47,740 nucleotides of DNA from Ignavibacteria bacterium (GTDB lineage Bacteria > Bacteroidota > Ignavibacteria > Kapaibacteriales > UBA961): contig CANLII010000018.1 of NCBI GenBank assembly GCA_947491315.1, positions 1 through 47,740 on the forward strand, written 5' to 3'. Each line of letters begins with the position of its first letter. Within the stretch, counting starts at the first letter, position 1. The position numbers and the translations under genes are program-made. The notes beneath the pieces are model-generated. The model was not told the DNA's origin and searched no databases. It was given only the letters and a program-made list of their open reading frames with translations. Shown in pieces: positions 8,756 to 17,980 of the stretch.

Positions 8756-11679
8756 TGAATGAGCTTACTACGCTCAAGTTCCTTTTTTAGATATTTTCCC
8801 GTTATGCTTTTCTTGCTCTTGATAATCTGTTCCGGAGTACCTTCGGCAATGATTTCACCACCGCCTATGCCGCCATAAGGACCAAGATCAATCACCCAAT
8901 CAGCACATTTAACCATGTCAAGATTATGCTCTATGACAATCACGGTATTACCTTTTTCAACTAGTTTATTGATGATGCGGACAAGATGCGTGATATCCTG
9001 GAAATGCAACCCTGTTGTCGGTTCATCCAATAAATACAGCGTTTTTCCTGTTGAGATTTTCGATAATTCCGTTGCAAGCTTCACGCGTTGTGCCTCACCG
9101 CCGGATAAGGTGGGAGCTTGCTGACCGAGCGTGATATACCCCAATCCCACATCATCCAAGGTTTGCAATTTTCGCTTGATGGAAGAAAGCTCACTGAAAA
9201 AATCAAGCGATTCTTCAATGGTCATGGCGAGTATGTCCGCAATGGTTTTACCTTTATATTTCACTTGCAATGTTTCATTGTTATAACGCTTGCCGCCGCA
9301 CATATCACAGCTGACATACACATCAGGCAAATAATTCATCTCAATTTTTTTCATCCCTGCGCCCTCGCATTCTTCACAACGGCCACCCAGAACATTGAAT
9401 GAAAAGCGACCTTGCTTGTACCCACGGACCTTTGACTCTGGAAGTTGCGTAAAAAAATCACGTATCTGGGTGAATACGCCTGTATATGTAACCGGATTAC
9501 TTCTTGGCGTTCTTCCAATGGGCGCTTGATCGATTTCAATCACTTTGTCAATATGCTCCAAACCCTCTATGGAACCATAGGGAAGCGGAGAAATCAAAGC
9601 ATGGTGAAAATGTCGGGAAAGAATCGGATACAAAGTATCATTCATGAGCGTAGATTTACCGCTTCCACTCATGCCCGTGATGCAAGTCCATGTGCCAAGA
9701 GGAATGCGCACATCGATGCCCTTCAGATTATTTCCCGTGGCATGTTTGAGTTCCAGAAATTTTCCATTACCCAAGCGCCTTTGATCGGGTAATTCAATGT
9801 CATCTTCGCCGGATAAATATCGTGCGGTGGTGGACTCAGGAAACTTGAGTGTATTCTTTTTGGTATAGACATTGATTTCATTGGGTGAGCCCTGAAAGAC
9901 GATGCGACCGCCATGCACACCGGCACCCGGACCAATATCAATCAAATGATCCGCCTGCTCAATCATCTCACGATCATGCTCGACGATGAGGACTGTATTG
10001 CCAAGATCGCGTAATTGCTTGAGTGAATGAATCAATTTTCCATTGTCATGCTGATGAAGTCCGATACTTGGTTCATCGAGTACATAAGTCACACCAACGA
10101 GTTGCGAACCAATCTGCGAAGCGAGTCGAATACGCTGAGATTCACCACCCGAAAGCGTTCTTGCAGAGCGATCGAGAGAGAGATAATCCAAGCCGACATT
10201 GAGTAAAAATTCCATGCGCGAAATGATCTCTTTCAAAATTACGGAAGCAATCATCATCTCTCTTTCAGTTAAGATTTCTGAAAGAGAATGCATGTATTCA
10301 ATGCCATGAGTGATATCGAGTCGAGTGATTTCAGAAATTGACTTTCGATTAATCTTCACGGCAAGAGAGTTAGCTTTGAGTCTGCCACCCGAACATGTCT
10401 CACATTTAATTTCACTCATTGCTTGTTCAAGTTTTTGCTTGATATCTGATGATGCCGTATGATGATAAATTTCTCTGAAATGTGGAATCACTCCTGAAAA
10501 CCTGACTTGAGCCGTGAATATGGAGCTTGTTCCAGGCACCTTTATATTCACTTTATCTCTGCTTCCATGCAATATGATCGAGCGAATATTTTCGGGTAAT
10601 TCCGAATATGGTGAGGTGAGATTAAATCGCAATTGCTTGGAGAGTTGAATGATCTGATCCCATAATTGGGTCTTTCGTTTTTTACCTATTGGTCCAATCG
10701 CACCTTCTACAAGTGAAAGTGAAGGATTAGGAATCAGTAAATCCTCTGAGAAATCACTCACGATGCCAAGTCCTTCACAATCCGAACAAGCACCGAATGG
10801 GGAATTGAAAGAGAAGGCATTTGGAGCAAGCGTATCATATCCTGAACCGCATTGTGGACATGTATTGAGTGTTGAATGCAATGATTCAGTCCATTCACCA
10901 AGCTGTTGTTCGGAGATAATCATTACAACGGATTCACCCAATTTGAGGGCGATTTCAAGTGATTCCGTGAGACGAGATTCAATATCTTTACTGATCATCA
11001 AGCGATCAATAATGAGTTCAATAGAATGTGTTTTATATCTCGAAACCTGCATGCCTTCGGAAATCTCGGTGATTTCTCCATCGATGCGAACTTTTGTATA
11101 ACCCTGTTTACGGAATTGCTCGAAGAGTTCTTTATAATGTCCTTTCCGGCCCTTCACCACAGGCGCAAGAACCATAATGCGCATGCCTTCCGGCTTGGTG
11201 AGAAGCATCTCTACCAATTGCTCTGTAGTTTGTTTATGTACGGGAATGTCACAGGATACGCAATGCTGAATGCCGATTTTCGCATAAAGCAAACGCAGAT
11301 AATCATAGACCTCGGTTACAGTTCCAACGGTGGAACGAGGACTTTTTCCAATAGATTTCTGCTCAATGGATATGGCGGGTGAAAGACCTTCAATACTATC
11401 GATTTCAGGCTTTTTCATCATTCCCAAGAATTGTCTGGCATAGGCCGATAGACATTCCACATAGCGCCTTTGACCCTCCGCATAAATCGTATCGAATGCC
11501 AATGAAGATTTACCAGATCCAGAAATTCCCGTGATTACTACCAATTCATCGCGCGGAATATCGCATGAAATATTGCGAAGATTATGCTCTCTTGCACCTC
11601 GAATCGCAATATGCGTGAGTTCCTCGGGGATATCGGAAAGAGGGTTTATTGTACTTTTCTTACTAGTATTGCGACTCAT
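8734..11679 (-). CDS. uvrA: Excinuclease ABC subunit A
   Basis: This is the damage-recognition ATPase of nucleotide excision repair, about 981 residues. It has two ABC ATPase modules with Walker A GISGSGKSS and GMSGSGKST, ABC signatures TLSGGESQRI and TLSGGEAQRV, and the Walker B regions YVLDEPSIGL and YLLDEPTTGL. The zinc-binding pairs CPQC/CSDC and CEEC/CDMC are present. The open frame extends upstream to 11853, but conserved sequence starts after ATG 11679 (MSRNTSKKST), which also avoids overlap with mutS2. The lysine-rich C-terminal tail beyond the last ATPase motif is about 35 residues. It is transcribed divergently from mutS2. Confidence 0.96.
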   Translation of the reverse strand: MSRNTSKKSTINPLSDIPEELTHIAIRGAREHNLRNISCDIPRDELVVITGISGSGKSSLAFDTIYAEGQRRYVECLSAYARQFLGMMKKPEIDSIEGLSPAISIEQKSIGKSPRSTVGTVTEVYDYLRLLYAKIGIQHCVSCDIPVHKQTTEQLVEMLLTKPEGMRIMVLAPVVKGRKGHYKELFEQFRKQGYTKVRIDGEITEISEGMQVSRYKTHSIELIIDRLMISKDIESRLTESLEIALKLGESVVMIISEQQLGEWTESLHSTLNTCPQCGSGYDTLAPNAFSFNSPFGACSDCEGLGIVSDFSEDLLIPNPSLSLVEGAIGPIGKKRKTQLWDQIIQLSKQLRFNLTSPYSELPENIRSIILHGSRDKVNIKVPGTSSIFTAQVRFSGVIPHFREIYHHTASSDIKQKLEQAMSEIKCETCSGGRLKANSLAVKINRKSISEITRLDITHGIEYMHSLSEILTEREMMIASVILKEIISRMEFLLNVGLDYLSLDRSARTLSGGESQRIRLASQIGSQLVGVTYVLDEPSIGLHQHDNGKLIHSLKQLRDLGNTVLIVEHDREMIEQADHLIDIGPGAGVHGGRIVFQGSPNEINVYTKKNTLKFPESTTARYLSGEDDIELPDQRRLGNGKFLELKHATGNNLKGIDVRIPLGTWTCITGMSGSGKSTLMNDTLYPILSRHFHHALISPLPYGSIEGLEHIDKVIEIDQAPIGRTPRSNPVTYTGVFTQIRDFFTQLPESKVRGYKQGRFSFNVLGGRCEECEGAGMKKIEMNYLPDVYVSCDMCGGKRYNNETLQVKYKGKTIADILAMTIEESLDFFSELSSIKRKLQTLDDVGLGYITLGQQAPTLSGGEAQRVKLATELSKISTGKTLYLLDEPTTGLHFQDITHLVRIINKLVEKGNTVIVIEHNLDMVKCADWVIDLGPYGGIGGGEIIAEGTPEQIIKSKKSITGKYLKKELERSKLIQQKRISQ

Positions 11680-11821
11680 GCGGGAGATATTTCTGTGATA
11701 TTGGAATGTTAGGCCAACAATGCTTGTTATACTGCGGTTCCTGTTTCGTATGAATGCAGTTAAATCCGTAATTTTAACAAAAATACGCTGTTTTCCCTCA
11801 ACACATCCCAAATCAAGTTCA

Positions 11822-14203
11822 ATGAGTGCTTCATTGCCCAAACAACAAAACAAAAACCGACTGATGGAAGATTCTTTGCAAGAATTGGAATTTCCTCAAG
11901 TTCTGCAATTGATTGCGCAATGCGCCTTATCGGAATTGGGTAAAGAGATCATTCTCAATGCTCGTCCCATTGATGATATCGCATGGTTAACTCTTGAGCA
12001 TAATCGTATCGGCGAATTACGGGATTTACTCGTAAAAGGCGAAGTCCTGCCATCTGAGGGCATTTCCGATATCCGCAATGCCGTACAAAAAGCAATGATA
12101 GTTGGTAGTTTTTTGAGTGCATCCGAATTATTGGATGTCTATGAAGCCATGCGGGCTTGCAGATTGCTTTCATCGTATTTCAAAAATAAAGCGGAAACCT
12201 CTCCCATTTTAGCTCAATTTGCCGATGGGTTTTATGAAAATCGATTCCTTGAAAAACATATCACTGATGCCATAGATGACACGGGTGCAATGCGTGATAC
12301 AGCCAGTAAGGAATTATCGCATATCAGAAGAGAAATTGTTGAAACATCATCTCGCCTGCGTTCAAGACTGAATAAACTTCTTTCGAAAGTATCAGCAGAA
12401 GATTTGGTGACTGAAGAATTCATCACGCAAAGGGAAGGTCGTTTCGTATTGCCGATGCGCGCCTCGGAAAAACGCACGCTACCCGGAATCATCCATGGAG
12501 TGTCAAATACGGGTGCAACAGTATTTGTCGAACCCTCAGAAATCGTGGAAATGAACAATCAGCTTTCTCTGCTACTTGGCGAAGAGCGCAGAGAAATGAT
12601 TCGAATACTCACGATGCTGACAGCAGAGATTGCCTCGGAAGCCGCTTTGATATTGGGTTCCACGGATGTCCTCGCACATTTTGACGCTCTCTTTGCAAAG
12701 GCGCGATATGCGCTCGACATGAATGGGATGAAACCCGTGATTTCCAGAGATTCAGAAATTGAATTACGACATGTCTATCATCCATTGCTTTTTGGAAGAC
12801 AAGGAAAAAAAACAATTCCACTATCCATTGAATTTGATTTGGGTATTTTGGGACATCTCATTTCGGGTCCGAATGCCGGAGGAAAAACAGTCGCACTGAA
12901 AAGCATTGGACTCAATATCGCAATGGCATTGTCGGGAATCTTTCCTCTTGGGGAATGTCGCACAAGCCCGAAATCTCTCTTCTGCGCAATCGGTGATCAT
13001 CAATCCATTGAACATAATCTGAGTACATTTTCTTCACAAGTGATGCGACTCAAAGACATCGTTGATCATGCCGATGATTCTTCGCTCATTTTGATTGATG
13101 AGATTTGTTCAGGTACAGATCCGCAAGAGGGAAGCGCGCTAGCTTCAGCGATACTCGATCATTGTATTGAGAAAAAGTCTATGTTCATCGTGACGACGCA
13201 TCAGTCTTCGCTGAAAAGTTATGCGCTCAATCGCAAAGAATTACTGAATGCATCGATGGAATTTGATCCAGTGCATCTTGTACCGACTTATACATTTCTC
13301 TCAGGCATTCCCGGCAATAGTTATGCATTTGCGCTTGCGAATTCGATTGGCATGTTGAAAGATGTTATGGAACAAGCCCGCGAATATCTGGGTGATAAAC
13401 ATTCGGAACTTGAGGAAAGTATTGCATCACTTCAAGCATTTCGGATGCAAGCTGAGGAATCTCTGAAATCCGCAAGAATGGAACTCTCGAAAGCGCAAAC
13501 ACTTCGAGAAGAATATGAAATCAAGGCATCGGAGATCAAAAAGAGAAAGGCAGAGTATATGCAGTCCGCCAGAGAAGAAGCCAAAGAACTTCTTGCATCG
13601 GCGAATGGACTCATTGAGCAGACAATAAAGGAAATCCGCGAGCAACAAAAAGATGTGGGAGATATTCGTAAACAATATGAATCCGTCAAAAAAGAACTCA
13701 ATCAAAAGCTCCATGAAAAGCCAAAGAATGATGAAAAATTATCAAGTGCATTTGCAATCGGAGATTCTGTAATCATAGGTGAGAATATTCGAGATGTGGG
13801 AATCATTATCATGATAGATCCCGAGAGCAAGTCAGCCATCGTGGAATTCAATGGAATCAAATTCAAAACGCAATTGTCGCAGTTGAAACTTGCTAATCGT
13901 GCCGATAAACGCAAAGCAGAGTATTCGAAAAATTCGATGTCCAGTGTCCTGAAACTCGATGCAAAAACCAGCATCGATCTTCGTGGATTCCGCGCGGATG
14001 AAGCATGCAAAGATGTGGAAAGCTTGCTATCCGATGCAATACTTGCGAATATCTCTATGGTGACAATCATTCATGGAAAAGGCACGGGAGCATTGCGTAA
14101 AGCCATTCATGAGCAATTGTCTTTTCATCCCGCCGTGAGTTCTTTCAGAATTGGTACCATCCCCGAAGGTGGAGATGGCGTAACCGTGGTGGACCTTGCA
14201 TGA
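11822..14203 (+). CDS. mutS2: Endonuclease MutS2
   Basis: This is MutS2, an ATPase related to MutS that acts on branched DNA and, in some bacteria, on collided ribosomes. The core and lever domains are followed by a MutS V ATPase domain with Walker A GPNAGGKT, a GDHQSIEHNLSTFSSQ segment and Walker B LILIDEICSGTDP. A long coiled coil follows at about 520-650. The C-terminus has the Smr nuclease domain, with LDLRGFRADEA and the IIHGKGTGALR motif. The LDLR segment needed for Smr nuclease activity is intact. ATG 11822 is chosen; ATG 11864 (MEDSLQELEF) is also credible, and the open frame from 11720 is not conserved. Its stop overlaps the tsaD start as ATGA. Confidence 0.93.
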   Translation: MSASLPKQQNKNRLMEDSLQELEFPQVLQLIAQCALSELGKEIILNARPIDDIAWLTLEHNRIGELRDLLVKGEVLPSEGISDIRNAVQKAMIVGSFLSASELLDVYEAMRACRLLSSYFKNKAETSPILAQFADGFYENRFLEKHITDAIDDTGAMRDTASKELSHIRREIVETSSRLRSRLNKLLSKVSAEDLVTEEFITQREGRFVLPMRASEKRTLPGIIHGVSNTGATVFVEPSEIVEMNNQLSLLLGEERREMIRILTMLTAEIASEAALILGSTDVLAHFDALFAKARYALDMNGMKPVISRDSEIELRHVYHPLLFGRQGKKTIPLSIEFDLGILGHLISGPNAGGKTVALKSIGLNIAMALSGIFPLGECRTSPKSLFCAIGDHQSIEHNLSTFSSQVMRLKDIVDHADDSSLILIDEICSGTDPQEGSALASAILDHCIEKKSMFIVTTHQSSLKSYALNRKELLNASMEFDPVHLVPTYTFLSGIPGNSYAFALANSIGMLKDVMEQAREYLGDKHSELEESIASLQAFRMQAEESLKSARMELSKAQTLREEYEIKASEIKKRKAEYMQSAREEAKELLASANGLIEQTIKEIREQQKDVGDIRKQYESVKKELNQKLHEKPKNDEKLSSAFAIGDSVIIGENIRDVGIIIMIDPESKSAIVEFNGIKFKTQLSQLKLANRADKRKAEYSKNSMSSVLKLDAKTSIDLRGFRADEACKDVESLLSDAILANISMVTIIHGKGTGALRKAIHEQLSFHPAVSSFRIGTIPEGGDGVTVVDLA

Positions 14204-15231
14204 GTAGTCATATCATACTTGCTATCGAAAGTTCTTGCGATGAAACATCAGCTTCCGTCATTCATGATGAAGTGGTTCTGAGCAATGTGATATCATCACA
14301 AACCATTCATGAGCAATATGGCGGAGTGATTCCCGAACTTGCTTCCAGAGCGCATCTGCAAGCGATTTCCGCGATTGTTGACAAAGCGATGAAGGAATCA
14401 GGGAAAGCATATCAAGATCTTACTTCGATTGCCGTGACCACTCAGCCCGGACTTGCCGGCGCATTGCTTGTGGGTTCATCTTTTTCGAAAGGACTCGGCC
14501 TGAAACTCGGGATTCCCGTGATTCCGGTTCATCATATTGAAGGTCATATGTATAGTGGAATGATCGAATATCCCGAATGTGGATTTCCATTCATCGCGCT
14601 CATCGTGAGTGGCGGTCATACCAGTATTTTTCTTGTCAGAGAATTCGGCGAAGAAATCGTGCTCGGAAATACTAAAGATGATGCTGCGGGTGAGGCATTC
14701 GATAAAATCGGGAAGATGCTTGGTCTTGGCTATCCTGCAGGACCCCGCATTGATGCTCTTGCGAAAGAAGGAAATCCCAAAGCATATACTTTTCCGCGTG
14801 CATTGATGCATGAAGACAATTATAATTTTAGTTTTTCAGGACTCAAAACATCGGTCAAATATTTCCTTCAAAAAGAATTTCCAAATGGCATTCAGGATGA
14901 ATCTACACTCAAAGATATATGCGCATCAGCGCAAGAAGCAATTGTTGAAGTTTTGATTCATAAACTCTTTCGAGCATCCAAAGAGCATAGTATAAAAAAT
15001 ATCATTGTGGCTGGTGGTGTATCTGCCAATTCACGCCTGCGATCTGCATTGCAGGAAGCTTCCGAGAAAAGACCGATCACTGTGTTTCTTCCCAAACTTT
15101 CCTATTGTATGGATAATGCCGCGATGATTGGATTTCTTGGGGCTCTTAAACTCAAATATCTTGGCGAGCATGCTTTTCATTCACTTCAATTCACCGTCAA
15201 TCCACGCTCAATGCGTTCGGAAAGGATATAA
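14200..15231 (+). CDS. tsaD: tRNA threonylcarbamoyladenosine synthase catalytic subunit TsaD
   Basis: This is TsaD (Gcp/YgjD/Kae1), which transfers the threonylcarbamoyl group to A37 of ANN-decoding tRNAs, working with TsaB and TsaE. Length is 343 residues, the normal size. It opens with ILAIESSCDETS, has the metal-binding HHIEGHMYS histidines, the GGHTSI nucleotide loop, and the C-terminal ASK fold motif VAGGVSANSRLR. The gene overlaps mutS2 by 4 bp and the SDR gene follows 2 bp after its stop, so translation is probably coupled through this run. Confidence 0.96.
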   Translation: MSSHIILAIESSCDETSASVIHDEVVLSNVISSQTIHEQYGGVIPELASRAHLQAISAIVDKAMKESGKAYQDLTSIAVTTQPGLAGALLVGSSFSKGLGLKLGIPVIPVHHIEGHMYSGMIEYPECGFPFIALIVSGGHTSIFLVREFGEEIVLGNTKDDAAGEAFDKIGKMLGLGYPAGPRIDALAKEGNPKAYTFPRALMHEDNYNFSFSGLKTSVKYFLQKEFPNGIQDESTLKDICASAQEAIVEVLIHKLFRASKEHSIKNIIVAGGVSANSRLRSALQEASEKRPITVFLPKLSYCMDNAAMIGFLGALKLKYLGEHAFHSLQFTVNPRSMRSERI

Positions 15232-15233
15232 TC

Positions 15234-15941
15234 ATGGAACTTCAAAACAGTAGAATACTCATCACCGGTGGCTCGCTCGGCATCGGAAAAGAAACCGCAA
15301 AATGTTTGGTCGATGCAGGTGCGCTTGTCGGCATCACAGGCAGAAATGCCGAGAGATTGCAAATCGCAGCAGACTATTCCGGGGCATTTCCGATTGTGGC
15401 TGATATCACAAAACCGGAAGATATCGAAAGAACATATCAAGAGTTTTTGGCGCATGCCGATGGGCTCGATGTACTCATCAATAATGCTGGTTTGGGTGCA
15501 TTTCCAACCCTTCTTGATGCAACATTGGAACAATATGAGCATATTTTCAGAACCAATGTATTTGGTCCGGCGCTCATGGCCCAAAAAGCCGCGGCGATAT
15601 TCATCGAACAACAAAAAGGGGCCATCATCAATATCGGTTCAACCGCATCATTACGCGGATTTGAAAGAGGTGGCATATATGCCGCGAGTAAATTCGCGCT
15701 TAGAGCAATGACCGAAAGTTGGCAACATGAACTTCGCAAGCATTCCATTCGCGTGATGCAAGTGAATCCAAGTGAAGTTGCTACTGCATTCAATTCCGAT
15801 GAAAGAATCGAGCGTACCGCGGCTGACAATAAACTTCGCTCACAGGAAATCGCCTATATGATCAAGTCTATATTGGAACTCGATGACAGAGCCATGATCC
15901 CTGAATTTTCCGTTTGGGCTACCAATCCTTGGAAACAGTAG
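15234..15941 (+). CDS. Short-chain dehydrogenase/reductase (3-oxoacyl-ACP reductase-like)
   Basis: This is a classical SDR oxidoreductase of 235 residues. The NAD(P)-binding TGGSLGIG motif sits near the N-terminus, NNAG in the middle, and the catalytic Ser, Tyr and Lys in STAS and YAASK. A basic residue after the second strand (TGRN) suggests NADPH. Its substrate cannot be deduced; similar sequences are annotated as 3-ketoacyl-ACP reductase or sepiapterin-reductase-like proteins. It lies between tsaD and the cytochrome c maturation genes in one tight transcript. Confidence 0.85.
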   Translation: MELQNSRILITGGSLGIGKETAKCLVDAGALVGITGRNAERLQIAADYSGAFPIVADITKPEDIERTYQEFLAHADGLDVLINNAGLGAFPTLLDATLEQYEHIFRTNVFGPALMAQKAAAIFIEQQKGAIINIGSTASLRGFERGGIYAASKFALRAMTESWQHELRKHSIRVMQVNPSEVATAFNSDERIERTAADNKLRSQEIAYMIKSILELDDRAMIPEFSVWATNPWKQ

Positions 15942-15993
15942 TGATAATGATTCGGCAAAAAAGTATTTTTGAAGCTCACAATTATCTGATTGC

Positions 15994-17058
15994 ATGAAAG
16001 CTCTCATTCTCTCTCTTGGATTCATCATCGGCATCGGCTGGGGTTTATATCCCGGTTTGCTCAAGCCCAGACCACTTTGGATGCGTATCGGACTCATCTC
16101 CGTGATGACAATCATGGTGTTTTTGGCATTATTTCCACGCATCGCTGGCACACCCGAAGATGTCGCATTGATCTATCGCATGGGCATGCAAAAACCCATT
16201 CCGGTTGTATGCAAGATCGATGTGTCAAAAGCAGAAAAACAAGAATCCGGTGAATGGATGATTCCGATTCAAGGCAAAGAGAAAACCTTTTTCTTGAGAT
16301 TGACCGCTGATAAACTCAATCCCGCTGATTTTGGAAATGGAATTTCCCTCATTGCTGATTTGCAAAGAGGAAATACCGATGCTGAATTGCGCCTTTCGAA
16401 TATCATTCAAATCGATCCGCTTATCACGCTACCATATATTGTTGGACTGGAAGAAAGAGCGCGCATACTCTATTTTCATGTGCCGATGTCATGGATAGCA
16501 TTTTTAGCCTATATCGTCTCGATGATCATGTCGATTCGCTATCTCAGAAATCCATCTCCACGACTTGATATCATTGCATCTTCATCTGCCGCATTGGGTA
16601 CGCTATTCTGTATTCTTGCCACGGTATCAGGCGCGATTTGGGCAAAATTCAATTGGGGATCTTTTTGGAATTGGGATCCTCGTGAGACATCCATCTTTGT
16701 TCTGCTCTTGATTTATGGAGCATATTTCGTACTTCGTTCCGCGATCGAACAAGAAGAAACTAGAGCGAGATTATCTTCGGTATATTCCATCATCGGTGCT
16801 ATAGCCGCAGTATTTTTTATTTATATCGCTCCTCGCATTTATGGCGGACTCCATCCCGGATCTGCCGATGATTCCAATGCAGGACCCGTCATTAGTCAGC
16901 AGGCAGGAACACTCGATCTTTTGAAACAAATCATTTTAAGCATGGCATTCTGTGCATTCACCATGCTGTATTTCTGGTTACTCAATCTTGCTGCGCGCAT
17001 TCGCATTGCAGGAAGAGAATTACAATCTCGCATGCTTCATAAGGAATCACTTTCATGA
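15994..17058 (+). CDS. ccmC: CcmC-type heme handling protein with N-terminal extension
   Basis: This is a heme handling protein of the HMWP/CcmC family used in system I cytochrome c maturation, where it loads heme onto CcmE at the outer face of the inner membrane. The CcmC core spans about residues 145-340, with the tryptophan-rich WGSFWNWDPRETS motif (221-233) and two candidate heme-ligand histidines, H162 in FHVPMSW and H287 in GGLHPG. About 145 residues precede this core: two membrane segments (about 3-19 and 32-50) and a polar domain of about 85 residues rich in beta strands. A standard CcmC is about 230 residues, so this extension is unusual. Its stop overlaps the next start as ATGA. Confidence 0.86.
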   Translation: MKALILSLGFIIGIGWGLYPGLLKPRPLWMRIGLISVMTIMVFLALFPRIAGTPEDVALIYRMGMQKPIPVVCKIDVSKAEKQESGEWMIPIQGKEKTFFLRLTADKLNPADFGNGISLIADLQRGNTDAELRLSNIIQIDPLITLPYIVGLEERARILYFHVPMSWIAFLAYIVSMIMSIRYLRNPSPRLDIIASSSAALGTLFCILATVSGAIWAKFNWGSFWNWDPRETSIFVLLLIYGAYFVLRSAIEQEETRARLSSVYSIIGAIAAVFFIYIAPRIYGGLHPGSADDSNAGPVISQQAGTLDLLKQIILSMAFCAFTMLYFWLLNLAARIRIAGRELQSRMLHKESLS

Positions 17059-17195
17059 TGTCATTCTTCGAACAACATGCCATCTATGTCGTCCTCGTCA
17101 TCGCACTTGTAATTTGGCTTGGACTCGCATTCTATGTCAATAAGTTAAACGGCTCCGTCAAAGAACTTGAACAACAAATCAAGCTAAAGGATTAG
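17055..17195 (+). CDS. CcmD-like small membrane protein
   Basis: This 46-residue open frame begins at ATG 17055, overlapping the ccmC stop as ATGA, and ends at TAG 17193-17195, two bp before ccmE. It has a short polar start, one hydrophobic helix (about residues 9-27, YVVLVIALVIW...) and a charged amphipathic tail. This layout is typical of CcmD, which holds CcmC and CcmE together. CcmD is too variable for certain recognition, so the call rests on size, topology and position. Confidence 0.8.
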   Translation: MMSFFEQHAIYVVLVIALVIWLGLAFYVNKLNGSVKELEQQIKLKD

Positions 17196-17197
17196 AA

Positions 17198-17590
17198 ATG
17201 AAAACTCGATATTGGATTGGCATCATAATGAGCCTTGCATTTCTTGGAATTGGCATCACAGTACTAGATTCGAGTAAAATTGAATATGGTACGATTGAAG
17301 CCGCTCGTGCTACCGGTAAGAAAATGCAGGTAAAAGGTATATGGGTGCGTGAGCAGGGAGCCAATTATGATGCAGAGAGAAATCTCTTCACATTCTCTAT
17401 GAAAGATGAAATAGGCGAAGTGATTCAAGTGGAATATCAAGGCGCAAGACCCAATAATTTCGATATTGCTGAGAGCATTGTAGTGAAGGGTCTTTTTGAA
17501 GACAAACAATTCATAGCGAATGAAATTCTCACGAAATGTCCTTCCAAATATGAAGGCAATGCCGATCAACTTCGCAAATCGGGTATTTAA
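17198..17590 (+). CDS. ccmE: Cytochrome c maturation protein CcmE, CxxxY type
   Basis: This is a CcmE heme chaperone of 130 residues: an N-terminal membrane anchor (about 5-23) and a periplasmic OB-fold. CcmE normally binds heme covalently through a histidine in an HxxxY motif. Here the corresponding place reads CPSKY, with Cys114 in place of His and the conserved Tyr118 kept. CxxxY-type CcmE is known from some archaea and from Desulfovibrio relatives whose Ccm systems differ from the standard one. The gene lies directly after ccmC and the ccmD-like gene. A second CcmE-like gene follows 9 bp later. Confidence 0.87.
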   Translation: MKTRYWIGIIMSLAFLGIGITVLDSSKIEYGTIEAARATGKKMQVKGIWVREQGANYDAERNLFTFSMKDEIGEVIQVEYQGARPNNFDIAESIVVKGLFEDKQFIANEILTKCPSKYEGNADQLRKSGI

Positions 17591-17599
17591 TCAACAGGA

Positions 17600-17980
17600 A
17601 TGTTCATGCTGAAACGCATCATCATCATCGCTCTCATTGTATTGCTTCCCTTTATTTTCTGGTATGCCACGCAGTTTGGTGCATTGCAATCCGTGCCATT
17701 TACCACTGCCATGAAAATGAGTGAACAAGCATCCGATGTGGAGCAAGCACAGAAAGTGAAGATCGATGGTAAGTTTACAGTGAAAGATGATGGACATGAT
17801 CATGAGGGACATGAAGGACATTTCCATGCAAAAGATCTTCAGGGGACAATCTTCAAAGTGGAATATACCGGGAAAGACCCACTTCCCGAGATGAAAGAGG
17901 GGAGCGAAATCTCAGTGTTTGGTCATGTGCATGGAGGCGATGAGCCTTATGTTCATGCCTCGCAGGTGATTGCGCGTTAA
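17600..17980 (+). CDS. CcmE-like OB-fold protein with histidine cluster
   Basis: This 126-residue protein has an N-terminal membrane segment (about 6-22) and a periplasmic domain whose last half (LQGTIFKVEYTGKDP ... GSEISVFGHV) reads like the OB-fold of CcmE. It stops right after the final strand (SQVIAR) and so lacks the C-terminal H/CxxxY heme-binding segment. Instead residues 64-76 carry five histidines (GHDHEGHEGHFH), a plausible metal- or heme-binding loop between strands. It is probably a tandem paralogue of the adjacent ccmE, with a changed role such as heme or metal relay. ATG 17600 and 17606 are both possible starts. The stop shares the TTAA with the stop of the convergent flavoprotein gene. 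Confidence 0.75.
   Translation: MFMLKRIIIIALIVLLPFIFWYATQFGALQSVPFTTAMKMSEQASDVEQAQKVKIDGKFTVKDDGHDHEGHEGHFHAKDLQGTIFKVEYTGKDPLPEMKEGSEISVFGHVHGGDEPYVHASQVIAR

Noticed and set aside
11720-11853. Overlapping N-terminal extensions of uvrA and mutS2
   Set aside because: Neither extension looks conserved; internal ATGs give standard N-termini and leave room for divergent promoters.
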